A stretch of 64,000 nucleotides of DNA, taken from NCBI RefSeq assembly GCF_023634765.1, contig NZ_JAMLFX010000001.1, positions 532,785-596,784 on the forward strand, read 5' to 3'. Below, one piece after another: positions 39,252 to 47,966 of the stretch (positions within the stretch are counted from its first letter, which is position 1; each line of letters opens with the position of its first letter). The position numbers and the translations under genes are program-made. Below the pieces are notes generated by a model. It had not been told where the DNA came from and did no database searches. It worked only from the letters and a program-made list of their open reading frames with translations. The stretch is from Pseudomonas sp. AKS31. Its GTDB lineage: Bacteria > Pseudomonadota > Gammaproteobacteria > Pseudomonadales > Pseudomonadaceae.

Positions 39252-40346
39252 ATGGATTATCCAAAAAGCGTCCCCAGCGTCGGCCTGGTCGATGGCCGCT
39301 TCGTCGATGAAAACCCGGTGGCGGGTACGCCGGGATCGTTGATCCCGGCGGTGTGGGGCAACAGTGTGACTCAGGAGATTCTGGGTGTGATTACCGGCGG
39401 TGGGTTGGTGGCCTCCGAGGCGGATACCGGACAGCTGTACAAGGCGATCCAGTCGATCATCAGCAGTACCAGTCCGATGCGCTCGGTTATCACCCGACTG
39501 GCCGCGTCGAAAACCCTGATCGATGCTGAACTTGGCCTCGTTCTGATCGATGGCAGCCCCGGTCCGGTGACCTTGCTGCTACCACCGGCCAACGCCGCAC
39601 TCGGTGTGCGTGATGTGATTGTGCGGCGTGTGGACAATAGCGGCAACCGCCTGGTCATCCAGGCGTCGGGCACGGATCGCATCCGCTTTCATACGCATCT
39701 TGCGGCCAGCGGGTATCCATTTTTCGTGTTGATGGGCGGTGGTGACTGGTGGCATTTGCGCAGTGATGGGGCCGGGAGCTGGTGGCCGGTCGGACGCTTT
39801 GACAATACGCCGTTGGGGCGGCCGTTTTTCGAGACGACCATCATGCTCAGCCCCGGCGGATATGGCGCGCTCAATGGCACCGTCATGAAACGCGCGGAGT
39901 GGCCGTGGCTCTGGGATCACGCCCAGCAATCAGGGATGTTGGGTGCAGAAGCTTTACGCGTAGGCACCGAGGGGAAATGGACCACGGGTGACGGTGCGAC
40001 GACCTTTCGTGGCCCTGAGGGGCGAGGGGAATTCCTGCGGGTGCTGGATGAAGGTCGTGGTGTGGACTCAGGGCGCGTAATGGGCACCTTTCAACCCGGC
40101 TCGACACACTCCTATGCCCAAGGTGCCAATGGCGGAGGTGCCGTGGGTGCTTACTGGACGGATAGCCTGACCAACTTTGGTGCAGATACCCGTGAAGAAC
40201 CCCAATACGTTTCAGGGCTGGTCAATGGTGGCCCGATCTTTCCGGTCAATACCACGTACCAAAGGGACACTGCTGCAACGCTGCTTTACGCCTTCAAATC
40301 CCGCCCTCGCAACATCGCCTATCCCGGCCGCATCAAACTCATCTGA
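39252..40346 (+). CDS. Tailocin 2 fibre 2 with tail-collar-like tip
   Basis: 364 residues. Shared anchor (MDYPKSVPSVGLVDGRFVDE), then a tail-collar region with TFRGPEGRGEFLRVLDEGRG and RPRNIAYPGRIKLI. The region resembles the collar modules of the tailocin 1 fibre (RGEFLRGWDHGRG, RPRN). AAAGGAAC precedes the ATG at 39252. The partner starts 8 bp after the stop. Confidence 0.9.
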   Translation: MDYPKSVPSVGLVDGRFVDENPVAGTPGSLIPAVWGNSVTQEILGVITGGGLVASEADTGQLYKAIQSIISSTSPMRSVITRLAASKTLIDAELGLVLIDGSPGPVTLLLPPANAALGVRDVIVRRVDNSGNRLVIQASGTDRIRFHTHLAASGYPFFVLMGGGDWWHLRSDGAGSWWPVGRFDNTPLGRPFFETTIMLSPGGYGALNGTVMKRAEWPWLWDHAQQSGMLGAEALRVGTEGKWTTGDGATTFRGPEGRGEFLRVLDEGRGVDSGRVMGTFQPGSTHSYAQGANGGGAVGAYWTDSLTNFGADTREEPQYVSGLVNGGPIFPVNTTYQRDTAATLLYAFKSRPRNIAYPGRIKLI

Positions 40347-40354
40347 GGCACTGT

Positions 40355-40921
40355 ATGTTCAATTATCTATTTGATGGCGCGGGCGCCCTGTCCGGGCCTG
40401 TCGAGTTCATTGTCACGCCGGGCATCGGCATCCAGCTACCCGGCAATGCTGTTGAGCTGGCGTACGAGTTGCCTGAGCCGGAGGCCGGTCGTAGCTGGGC
40501 GCTCATCAACGGCGTACCCCGTGAAGTGATTGACCGCCGCGGTGTGGTTTATCGCAAGGACGGCGGCGCTCAACAAATCTGGACCGAGTTGGGAGAGCTG
40601 CCAGACACCCTGACCGCACAGCCATGGCCAGGTGAGTTCCATGTCTGGCGCGACAATGCCTGGGTGTCGGATGAGCAGGCTCGCTTGTCGAGCGTCAGAC
40701 AACAATGCCTCGACCAGCGCGACGCACTGCTACGCGACGCCGTCCTGCGCATCGCCCCGCTGCAATACGCCGAAGACATCGGCGATGCCAGCCATGACGA
40801 ACAACTGCTGCTGATCGAATGGAAGCTCTATAGCGTAGAGCTGAACCGTATCGAAAAACAGGCCGGTTTTCCCGATGAAGTTACCTGGCCAGTTGCCCCC
40901 GGCGCAACCGTAGCCAACTGA
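40355..40921 (+). CDS. Fibre 2 assembly protein
   Basis: 188 residues. A fibre-assembly type protein: FPDEVTWPVAP end motif and the helical DAVLRIAPLQYAEDIGDASH region, related to the orphan at 12632. Follows fibre 2 closely. Confidence 0.85.
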   Translation: MFNYLFDGAGALSGPVEFIVTPGIGIQLPGNAVELAYELPEPEAGRSWALINGVPREVIDRRGVVYRKDGGAQQIWTELGELPDTLTAQPWPGEFHVWRDNAWVSDEQARLSSVRQQCLDQRDALLRDAVLRIAPLQYAEDIGDASHDEQLLLIEWKLYSVELNRIEKQAGFPDEVTWPVAPGATVAN

Positions 40922-40943
40922 TTTCAGCACAGGAAGCAGTGCA

Positions 40944-41870
40944 ATGGATTATCCAAAAACTATCCCCGGCGTGGGACTGGTCAACGGCGGCTTCGTCGAT
41001 GAAAACCCGGTGGCGGGTACGCCGGGATCGTTGATCCCGGCCGCGTGGGGCAACAGCGTCACACAGGAAATTCTCAATGCGATCAAGGCGGCGGGGCTGA
41101 CTCCCGATGAGACGAAAACCGATCAGTTGGCGACCGCGATCGGTGCTCTGGTCGACTTCACCAAACTGAAAAACACCCCGACGACCTTGAGTGGCTACGG
41201 CATCATCGACGCGGTCGGGCGGCTGCTGGCGGTCCGGCAGATCGAGACGGTCGGGATCACGGTTTACAAGCCCAACCCGAGGGCCAAACGGATTCGTGTA
41301 CGGCTGGTCGGGGCGGGTGGATCGGGTGGTGGTTGTGCGCCTGTTGCCGCCAGTAATTTACGTATTGGCGGAGGAGGTGGTTCGGGTGCCTATGCGGAGA
41401 GTCTGTATGACGTGACTCCACAAATGCTTGCCGGCGTGCCTGTTTCGTTGGGTGCGGGTGGTGCGGTCGGCCCCACGATGGGGCTGGGCGGCGGCGGGGC
41501 CTCCTTCGGCTCATTCATGAGCGTGGCAGGCGGCGGCGGTGCACAGATCCTGAACATTGATACCTCAACTTCTGCCTCCGGGTATGTTCAAGGTGGCCTC
41601 GGTGGCCAAGACGCGGTGGGTGGCAATCTCGCCAATGCACGTGGCATCACCGGTGGCTACGCAATGTTCAACGCTAACTGGGGAATGCTCTCCGGAGGTG
41701 GAGCCGCGAGTCCGTTCGACGGAGGCGGTCCGTACAAGGGCGTACACAATCCGGGAGTAACAGGCATCCGTGGCTCGGGAGGCAGCGGTTCATGCTCATC
41801 ACATCTGACAAATTCCTTCGTGGGCGGTGCCGGCGGCAACGCCTTTTGTGAAATCTGGGAGTACGAATAA
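40944..41870 (+). CDS. Tailocin 2 fibre 3 with glycine-rich adhesin tip
   Basis: 308 residues. Shared anchor (MDYPKTIPGVGLVNGGFVDE), then from about residue 115 a glycine-rich tip: RLVGAGGSGGGCAPV, RIGGGGGSGAYAESL, GLGGGGASFGSFMSVAGGGG. Such poly-Gly runs form polyglycine-II sandwiches in phage adhesins. The anchor DNA around 40995-41041 is identical to fibre 2 (39303-39349). The stop overlaps its partner by 1 bp. Confidence 0.9.
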   Translation: MDYPKTIPGVGLVNGGFVDENPVAGTPGSLIPAAWGNSVTQEILNAIKAAGLTPDETKTDQLATAIGALVDFTKLKNTPTTLSGYGIIDAVGRLLAVRQIETVGITVYKPNPRAKRIRVRLVGAGGSGGGCAPVAASNLRIGGGGGSGAYAESLYDVTPQMLAGVPVSLGAGGAVGPTMGLGGGGASFGSFMSVAGGGGAQILNIDTSTSASGYVQGGLGGQDAVGGNLANARGITGGYAMFNANWGMLSGGGAASPFDGGGPYKGVHNPGVTGIRGSGGSGSCSSHLTNSFVGGAGGNAFCEIWEYE

Positions 41871-42337
41871 TGGCCCGTTATGCACGAGTGGAAAATGGTG
41901 TCGCCGTCGAGCTGATCGATACCGGTGACTATGCGATCGCCCAACTGTTTGCCCCCGCTTTCGTCGAGACGATGGTGCAGGTGGCGGAGGGCATGCACGT
42001 TGATATCGGCGCGCCCCTCAGTGAACTGCGCCATGAGCTCGCGCCGTTACCGGTCATGGGCAATCCTGTCGTCATTCCTGAAACTGTCGTCGAGGAGCAA
42101 GAGCCTTTGACGGCAGCGCGAACGTGGCGTCAGTCCAGTCTGTCGGCCACTGAATGGTGGGTGACGCGGCATCGCGACGAGCAGGCGCTGGGGCGTGGGA
42201 CGACGCTCAAGGCCGCGCAGTATCTGGAGTTGCTGGAGTACCGCCAGGCGCTGCGTGACTGGCCTGAGGCTGAAGGTTTCCCGACGGCGGTTTCTCGCCC
42301 GATAGCACCGCAATGGTGGGTCGCCAATGCGGATTGA
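41870..42337 (+). CDS. Fibre 3 assembly chaperone
   Basis: 155 residues. MARYARVENGVAVELIDTGD start and the TWRQSSLSATEWWVTRHRDE-QALGRGTTL section are typical of tail fibre assembly chaperones. It is related in its C-terminal half to the fibre 4 partner at 43270. Confidence 0.87.
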   Translation: MARYARVENGVAVELIDTGDYAIAQLFAPAFVETMVQVAEGMHVDIGAPLSELRHELAPLPVMGNPVVIPETVVEEQEPLTAARTWRQSSLSATEWWVTRHRDEQALGRGTTLKAAQYLELLEYRQALRDWPEAEGFPTAVSRPIAPQWWVANAD

Positions 42338-42372
42338 CTGGTCTCAGGCATTTTTAAACAAGGAGTTGAATC

Positions 42373-43269
42373 ATGGATTATCCAAAGAGTGTTCCTAGCG
42401 CCGGGTTGGTAGATGGCAAGTTTGTCGATGAAGATTTACTGACGGGCAAGCCAGGGTCGTTGATTCCGGCCAGTTGGGGTAATGGTGTTACGCAAGAGTT
42501 GTTGACGGTCATCCAGAGCGCAGGGCTGACACCGACGGAGGCCGCCAATAATCAACTGCTCAGTGCGCTGCGCAGCAACAACCTGTTCGTCACGGCGCCG
42601 CAATTCAATCAAGGCAAAGCGGTTGCCACTACCGAGTTCGTCGCCCGCGCGGGTCTGCAGTTTTCCGGCTTCGTTTCTTACCCGACCAGCACTGTCCTGA
42701 CCGTAGCCCACGTGGGGGGCGTGGCGAGTTTCGCCAGCGCAACGCCGATCACGGCAACGTTGCCCTCCATCAATGGCATTGCCCATGCCAGCACGCTACA
42801 CGTGATCAATGCGGGCAACGGTGTTCTGACCATCAACCCCGCCGCAAACGAGCAAATTGAAACCTGCAACGGCACGTTCGGGTCGCTGAAACTCGGACTC
42901 GGCGACTCCGCATGCCTGATCAAACTGGCGAGCCAATGGCGGCTGTACGGAGGGTCGATCAGCGATCGTTATGCCACGGCCCATTCGGGCGTCTATGGCA
43001 ACGTCGGTTACCAACGGTTTGCCAGCGGCAACATTGAGCAATGGGGTGTCGGCACAACGGATGCGAAGGGCGAAGTCGACGTCATTTTCCCAATCTCTTT
43101 TCCTACAGCCTTTTCTTCTCTGGTGGCCACTCATGCCGGCGGTGACGGGGCGATGGTCATCCTGATTGCGGGTTCTGGAAAGCAACAAGGCTGCAAGCTC
43201 AAGGTTCGTGATTACAGCGGCAGCGTCGCTGCGGGTTGGGGCATCAATTATTACGCAAAGGGCTATTGA
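42373..43269 (+). CDS. Tailocin 2 fibre 4 with gp53-like C-terminal domain
   Basis: 298 residues. Shared anchor (MDYPKSVPSAGLVDGKFVDE), then a C-terminal domain GYQRFASGNIEQWGVGTTDA, FPISFPTAFSSLVATHAGG and AAGWGINYYAKGY, the pattern of gp53-like fibre ends. Base composition is close to its neighbours. The partner starts at the next base. Confidence 0.9.
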   Translation: MDYPKSVPSAGLVDGKFVDEDLLTGKPGSLIPASWGNGVTQELLTVIQSAGLTPTEAANNQLLSALRSNNLFVTAPQFNQGKAVATTEFVARAGLQFSGFVSYPTSTVLTVAHVGGVASFASATPITATLPSINGIAHASTLHVINAGNGVLTINPAANEQIETCNGTFGSLKLGLGDSACLIKLASQWRLYGGSISDRYATAHSGVYGNVGYQRFASGNIEQWGVGTTDAKGEVDVIFPISFPTAFSSLVATHAGGDGAMVILIAGSGKQQGCKLKVRDYSGSVAAGWGINYYAKGY

Positions 43270-43716
43270 ATGAATCCGTTCAACGTTTTGTTCAGCGCCA
43301 GCACCCGGGGCGTTTATGTACCGGGTATCAACTCAACTGACATTCCCGACGATGTCATCGAGATTCCTCAGACTTACTGGATCTCGCTGCTGCAGCAATT
43401 GGCCGTTGCGGCAAAGGTGATCGGCGTGCGTGCGGATAACGGCTATCCGATTCTGGTCGATCCTGCGCCTCCTTCGGCCGATGAAGCGGCTGACGCCGAG
43501 CGCCGTTGGCGCACCGCGCAACTGGCCGCCACCGACGGGTTGGTGGCGCGTGATCGCGATGAGTTGGAAGACGGCGGCGGCACGACGCTTACCACAGAGC
43601 AATATGCCCAATTGCAGACGTATCGCCGTGAATTGCGCGACTGGCCGCAGGGTTCCTTTTTTCCGTTCGGCGAGCATCGGCCGGTAGCGCCGAAGTGGTT
43701 GGCTGCTGCGCTGTAA
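43270..43716 (+). CDS. Fibre 4 assembly chaperone
   Basis: 148 residues. ERRWRTAQLAATDGLVARDR-DELEDGGGTTLT and YRRELRDWPQGSFFPFGEHR-PVAPKWL match the fibre 3 chaperone at 41870. No gap after fibre 4. Confidence 0.87.
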   Translation: MNPFNVLFSASTRGVYVPGINSTDIPDDVIEIPQTYWISLLQQLAVAAKVIGVRADNGYPILVDPAPPSADEAADAERRWRTAQLAATDGLVARDRDELEDGGGTTLTTEQYAQLQTYRRELRDWPQGSFFPFGEHRPVAPKWLAAAL

Positions 43717-43734
43717 GTCATCAGGGAAGTTGAA

Positions 43735-44894
43735 ATGGACTATCAAAAAAGCGTTCCCAGCGTCGGACTGGTGAATGGCAAATTCGTCAATGAAGATGTT
43801 GTCGCGGGATTGCCCGGATCGTTGATCCCGGCGACCTGGGGCAACAGCGTTACCGATGAATTGTTGAACGTCGTCAAATCTGCGGGTCTTGAACCAAACG
43901 AAACCGATGCGACGCAGCTGTTGCAGGCGCTGAAAAAAATCAGTCAGGCCGGTGAAGACAAGCATGCGACCGATATCGGCGCCGCCAATCTGTACATGGC
44001 CAACTACGTGCCGGTCATCACTACGTTGAAGGACGGTCTGGCGCTGCGCTTTACCGCTGGTAATGCCAACACTGGAGCCAGCACGTTCGCACCGAATGGC
44101 TGCTGCCCAAGCCGTTATTGAGCCTTGGGCTGAGTGCATTGCGGCCAGCGGAGATTGTCGGCAGCAGTGTGTGTTCGGTGGTGTACAGCGCGGCGCTGGA
44201 CAGTTGGGTGCTGGTGTATGCGAGCGGTGGTAATGCTGCGAGCGGCCGGTTGTTGGGGGTAAAGACGTTTACCGTATCCGGCACCTATGAGCCGATAGCC
44301 GGGACGAAGCACGTTCTGGTCAAGGTTGTGGGCGGTGGTGGTGGAAGTGCGGGAGTCGGGGCGACCACAACTTCCCAATATGCAACCGTGGGTGGCGGCG
44401 CCTCCGGTAGTTATGCTGAAGCGTGGTTACCTTCCGAGGCGATTGGTTCTCGTCAGGCTGTCACGGTGGGGACTGGCGGAAGCGCGGGACTCGCAGCGGC
44501 GAATGCCGGAGGTGGTGGTACCAGTTCTTTTGGCTCGCTGGTTTCGGCTGCCGGTGGTGGAGGGTCGCCGTGGATTGGCTTTGTTGCGAACCAGGGGATG
44601 GGACTTTATACCGGAGGCTATCCCGGCCAGTCGGCCAGTGGAGGCAACATCGTCAACAGCGCGGGAAACGCGGGCGCTCCCGGGATCTCTGTCAACGGCT
44701 CGACCCTTGCTGGGCACGGTGGCAGCTCGCCGTTGGGTGGAGGCGGTTTTGGCAACAGCGCAGCAGGCTCTCTGGCCGCACCAGGCTCCGGTTTGGGTTC
44801 CGGTGCGGGAGGAATTGCCAACGCACCCAGTCAACCTGGCAGACCTGGTGGCGCAGGTGCTTCAGGCGCCGTGATCATCTACGAGTACGCCTGA
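43735..44894 (+). pseudogene. Tailocin 2 fibre 5, broken by a one-base deletion
   Basis: The shared anchor (MDYQKSVPSVGLVNGKFVNE) runs 128 codons and stops at 44121. The rest of the fibre continues in the -1 frame from about 44098 to 44894: KPLLSLGLSALRPAEIVGSS, then a glycine-rich tip (GGGGGSAGVG, GGGGTSSFGSLVSAAGGGG) like fibre 3. Restoring one base near 44098-44105 (APNG|L) rejoins the frames. No slippery heptamer is present. Either a real pseudogene or a sequencing error. Confidence 0.85.
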
Positions 44895-45148
44895 TGAAAA
44901 CCTACGCACGCATCGTCAACTGCACTGTGGTCGAACTGTTCTCCACCGAAGGCAATATGGCCGAGATGTTTCACCCGGATCTGCTTTGGGTCGACATCAC
45001 TGAAATCACTCCTGCACCGCAAATCAACTGGACCGCCAACTTCGGCACCCTCGGTTGGTTCTTCGCATCACCCGAGGAACCTGCGCCGGACAGCACCCTG
45101 AAAACTCTGGCAAAAAAATGGCTGACAGGCATTGGCCGCCAACCATGA
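44894..45148 (+). CDS. Fibre 5 assembly chaperone, short
   Basis: 84 residues: MKTYARIVNCTVVELFSTEG and TANFGTLGWFFASPEEPAPD. The N-terminal half resembles a fibre assembly chaperone (compare MARYARVENGVAVELIDTGD at 41870), but the usual C-terminal WR...WPV region is missing. It overlaps fibre 5 by 1 bp. Confidence 0.75.
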   Translation: MKTYARIVNCTVVELFSTEGNMAEMFHPDLLWVDITEITPAPQINWTANFGTLGWFFASPEEPAPDSTLKTLAKKWLTGIGRQP

Positions 45149-45184
45149 TTCAATCGGGGCAATATCCAGGGAGGATCAAGCATT

Positions 45185-45751
45185 ATGCAAATAACTGAAA
45201 ACAACCTTATCGACATCATGCCCAACGCCCGCTCCCAAGCGGGCGTTTTTGTTTCTGCGCTCAACAGTGCCATGGCTCGCCGTCATATCGACTCGCCCAA
45301 GCGTGTCGCGGCGTTCCTCGCGCAAATCGGCCATGAGTCGGGGCAACTGCGCTACGTGCGGGAATTGGGCAATAACCAATACCTGAGCAAATATGACACC
45401 GGTACGTTGGCCTTGCGTTTGGGCAACACCCCGGAGGCTGACGGCGACGGGCAGAAGTATCGTGGTCGCGGGCTGATTCAGATCACCGGGCGCAGTAACT
45501 ATCGCGAATGCAGTCTCGGCCTGTTCGGCGATGAACGGCTGCTGCCCTTGCCTGAATTGCTCGAACAGCCGCGATGGGCCGCCGAATCCGCCGCGTGGTT
45601 CTGGGAAAAGAATGGCTTGAATGAACTCGCCGATCGCGAGCAGTTCAACACCATCACCCGGCGAATCAACGGCGGGTTGAATGGCTTGCAGGATCGCCTG
45701 GAAATCTGGGCGCGGGCGAGGGCGGTGCTATGCCAATCCCCTGGCGAGTGA
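45185..45751 (+). CDS. Endolysin, glycoside hydrolase 19
   Basis: 188 residues. AFLAQIGHESGQLRYVREL holds the catalytic glutamate of GH19 chitinase-like endolysins, and KYRGRGLIQITGRSNYREC is the signature. No signal peptide, so it depends on the holin at 13817. GGGAGGATC precedes the start. It overlaps Rz by 22 bp. Confidence 0.94.
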   Translation: MQITENNLIDIMPNARSQAGVFVSALNSAMARRHIDSPKRVAAFLAQIGHESGQLRYVRELGNNQYLSKYDTGTLALRLGNTPEADGDGQKYRGRGLIQITGRSNYRECSLGLFGDERLLPLPELLEQPRWAAESAAWFWEKNGLNELADREQFNTITRRINGGLNGLQDRLEIWARARAVLCQSPGE

Positions 45752-46248
45752 TCGGCATCTCGTTGCTGGCCACTAGTGCGTTTGCCGCAGCCTGGCAGTT
45801 TCAGGCGTGGCGTTACGAACGGCAATTGGCCGAGCAGGCCCGGTTAAACGCCGAAACCCTCAATCAACTGAAGCAGACCGCCGCCACCGCGCAACAGGCC
45901 GAGCAGGATAAACGCCTGGCGCTGGAGCAGCGGCTCGCGACCAGTGAGCAAACCCACTATCGAGCACTCAGTGATGCCCAACGTGATCAGGATCGCCTGC
46001 GCGATCGTCTTGCTACTGCTGATGTGCGCCTGTCAGTCCTTCTCGACGCCAGCGACGTTGCCCCAGGCTGCAACGTGCCAGCCGCCGCCAGCGCCAGCAG
46101 CGTGGATCATGCAACCGTACGCGCCCGACTTGACCCGGCGCATGCTCAACGAATTATCGCCATCACCGCCAGCGGCGACCGTGGACTGATTGCCTTGCAG
46201 GCGTGTCAGGCGTATGTCAGAGCGCTGGCGCCTGCACATTTTGAATGA
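45730..46248 (+). CDS. Rz-like inner-membrane spanin
   Basis: 172 residues. One N-terminal membrane helix (WRVIGISLLATSAFAAAWQF) and a long coiled coil (LAEQARLNAETLNQLKQTAA...). With Rz1 it spans the periplasm and fuses inner and outer membranes in the last lysis step. It contains the Rz1 gene in another frame. Confidence 0.9.
   Translation: MPIPWRVIGISLLATSAFAAAWQFQAWRYERQLAEQARLNAETLNQLKQTAATAQQAEQDKRLALEQRLATSEQTHYRALSDAQRDQDRLRDRLATADVRLSVLLDASDVAPGCNVPAAASASSVDHATVRARLDPAHAQRIIAITASGDRGLIALQACQAYVRALAPAHFE
45974..46189 (+). CDS. Rz1-like outer-membrane spanin lipoprotein, nested in Rz
   Basis: 71 residues in the +1 frame inside Rz. A signal peptide ends in lipobox LLMCAC (VIRIACAIVLLLLMCAC), followed by a proline-rich region (CQPPPAPAAW), the usual Rz1 layout. 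The ATG at 45974 (MPNVIRIA) is chosen over an upstream GTG. Nested Rz1 is typical of lambda-like spanins. Confidence 0.85.
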   Translation: MPNVIRIACAIVLLLLMCACQSFSTPATLPQAATCQPPPAPAAWIMQPYAPDLTRRMLNELSPSPPAATVD

Positions 46249-46315
46249 GTCTGTGTATTGAAAGCGCAACCGGCTCGTGTACGGTGGAGGCATTCCACAC
46301 GATCCGGAGCACGCC

Positions 46316-46816
46316 GTGAAAGAGATCACTCAACTGGCCGCCGACCTGGGCCGACGTTTGCAACTGCTCAATGCCCACGTCACTACCGCTGAATCCTGTA
46401 CCGGAGGCGGGATTGCCGAAGCCATCACCCGAATCCCGGGCAGTTCGGCGTGGTTCGAGGCAGGTTATGTCACGTACTCCAATCGGCAGAAAACCCAGCA
46501 ATTGAATGTGCCGGCCGAGTTGTTCGAGTCGGTCGGCGCCGTCAGTCGCGAGGTCGTTGAGGCGATGGTGCGTGGTGCCCAGGACAAAAGCCTGGCGCGA
46601 TTTGCCGTAGCAGTCAGTGGTGTGGCCGGGCCGGACGGTGGCTCGCCGAACAAACCGGTCGGCACGGTGTGGTTGGCCTGGGGCGTTGGCGAGACGGTGA
46701 CCAGTGAGGTTCAACACTTCCCCGGCAACCGCGATGACGTCCGCCGACAAACGGTGAAGGCCGCGCTAGAGGGGCTCCTGCGACTAGCGGCACGAGAAAT
46801 CGAAAATCAGGGGTAG
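46316..46816 (+). CDS. pncC: Nicotinamide-nucleotide amidohydrolase (CinA C-terminal family)
   Basis: 166 residues, a stand-alone CinA C-terminal domain. [20 protein letters not shown] and [24 protein letters not shown] are the NMN deamidase motifs. It recycles NMN to NaMN. GTG at 46316 follows CGGAG at 46304-46308; an upstream GTG at 46277 would add 13 residues. It marks the right end of the tailocin island, next to recA. Confidence 0.93.
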   Translation: MKEITQLAADLGRRLQLLNAHVTTAESCTGGGIAEAITRIPGSSAWFEAGYVTYSNRQKTQQLNVPAELFESVGAVSREVVEAMVRGAQDKSLARFAVAVSGVAGPDGGSPNKPVGTVWLAWGVGETVTSEVQHFPGNRDDVRRQTVKAALEGLLRLAAREIENQG

Positions 46817-46843
46817 GCGATCCGCGAACGCTGTGGAATAATA

Positions 46844-46859
46844 CTGGCTACTTATACAG
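46844..46859 (+). promoter_or_regulatory. LexA (SOS) box of recA
   Basis: CTGGCTACTTATACAG fits CTG-N10-CAG, about 40 bp before the recA start. Pseudomonas recA is known to be LexA-controlled. Confidence 0.85.
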
Positions 46860-46899
46860 GTGTTGGCCGTCAGGCCTTATTGATTACGTGAGGACTTTA

Positions 46900-47958
46900 A
46901 TGGACGACAACAAGAAGAAAGCCTTGGCTGCGGCCCTGGGTCAGATCGAACGTCAATTCGGCAAGGGTGCCGTAATGCGTATGGGCGATCAGGACCGTCA
47001 GGCGATCCCGGCCATTTCCACCGGCTCTCTGGGTCTGGACATCGCACTCGGCATCGGCGGCCTGCCAAAAGGCCGTATCGTTGAAATCTACGGTCCTGAA
47101 TCTTCCGGTAAAACCACGCTTACTTTGTCCGTGATCGCCCAAGCGCAAAAAGCCGGTGCGACCTGCGCATTCGTCGACGCCGAACACGCCCTCGACCCTG
47201 AGTACGCCGGCAAGCTGGGCGTCAACGTCGACGACCTGCTGGTGTCGCAGCCGGACACCGGCGAACAGGCCCTGGAAATCACCGACATGCTGGTGCGCTC
47301 CAACGCGGTTGACGTGATCATTGTCGACTCCGTGGCAGCCCTGGTACCGAAGGCTGAAATCGAAGGCGAAATGGGTGACATGCACGTGGGCCTGCAAGCC
47401 CGTCTGATGTCCCAGGCGCTGCGTAAAATCACCGGTAACATCAAGAACGCCAACTGCCTGGTGATCTTCATCAACCAGATCCGCATGAAGATCGGCGTGA
47501 TGTTCGGTAGCCCGGAAACTACCACCGGTGGTAACGCGCTGAAGTTCTACGCCTCGGTTCGTCTTGACATCCGCCGTACCGGCGCGGTGAAGGAAGGCGA
47601 CGAAGTGGTCGGCAGCGAAACCCGCGTCAAGGTTGTGAAGAACAAGGTCGCTTCGCCGTTCCGTCAGGCCGAGTTCCAGATTCTTTACGGCAAGGGCATC
47701 TACCTCAATGGCGAGATGATCGACTTGGGCGTGCTGCACGGTTTCGTCGAGAAGTCCGGCGCCTGGTATGCCTACGAAGGCACCAAGATCGGTCAGGGCA
47801 AGGCCAACTCGGCCAAGTTCCTGGCGGACAACCCGGAAATCGCCGCGAAGCTCGAGAAGCAACTGCGTGACAAACTGCTGTCGCCAGCAGTGATCGCCGA
47901 CTCCAAGGCCTCTGCAGTCAAAGAGACTGAAGACGACCTGGCCGACGCTGATATCTGA
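46900..47958 (+). CDS. recA: Recombinase A
   Basis: 352 residues. Walker [10 protein letters not shown] at 65-73, [19 protein letters not shown], and the [23 protein letters not shown]-binding loop L2 are all intact. RecA filament is the co-protease for LexA and for the tailocin repressor. ATG at 46900 has GTGAGGA upstream; a GTG four codons before is less likely. Confidence 0.98.
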   Translation: MDDNKKKALAAALGQIERQFGKGAVMRMGDQDRQAIPAISTGSLGLDIALGIGGLPKGRIVEIYGPESSGKTTLTLSVIAQAQKAGATCAFVDAEHALDPEYAGKLGVNVDDLLVSQPDTGEQALEITDMLVRSNAVDVIIVDSVAALVPKAEIEGEMGDMHVGLQARLMSQALRKITGNIKNANCLVIFINQIRMKIGVMFGSPETTTGGNALKFYASVRLDIRRTGAVKEGDEVVGSETRVKVVKNKVASPFRQAEFQILYGKGIYLNGEMIDLGVLHGFVEKSGAWYAYEGTKIGQGKANSAKFLADNPEIAAKLEKQLRDKLLSPAVIADSKASAVKETEDDLADADI

Positions 47959-47966
47959 TTGCAGCG

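Noticed and set aside
41281..41870. Glycine-rich tandem repeats as a CRISPR-like or satellite array
   Set aside because: The repeats are codon-based Gly runs within an open fibre gene; no regular spacer/repeat units.
44098..44121. Programmed frameshift in fibre 5
   Set aside because: No X_XXY_YYZ heptamer or other slippery string is present at the junction; a one-base deletion explains it more simply.
44423..45148. A 241-codon frame spanning fibre 5 tip and its chaperone
   Set aside because: Only its last 84 codons (44894-45148) look like a protein family; the first part is an out-of-frame W/R-rich translation of the Gly-rich fibre tip.
11376..46248. An intact prophage
   Set aside because: No integrase, terminase, portal, capsid or replication gene is visible across the entire island; only tail, regulatory and lysis genes.
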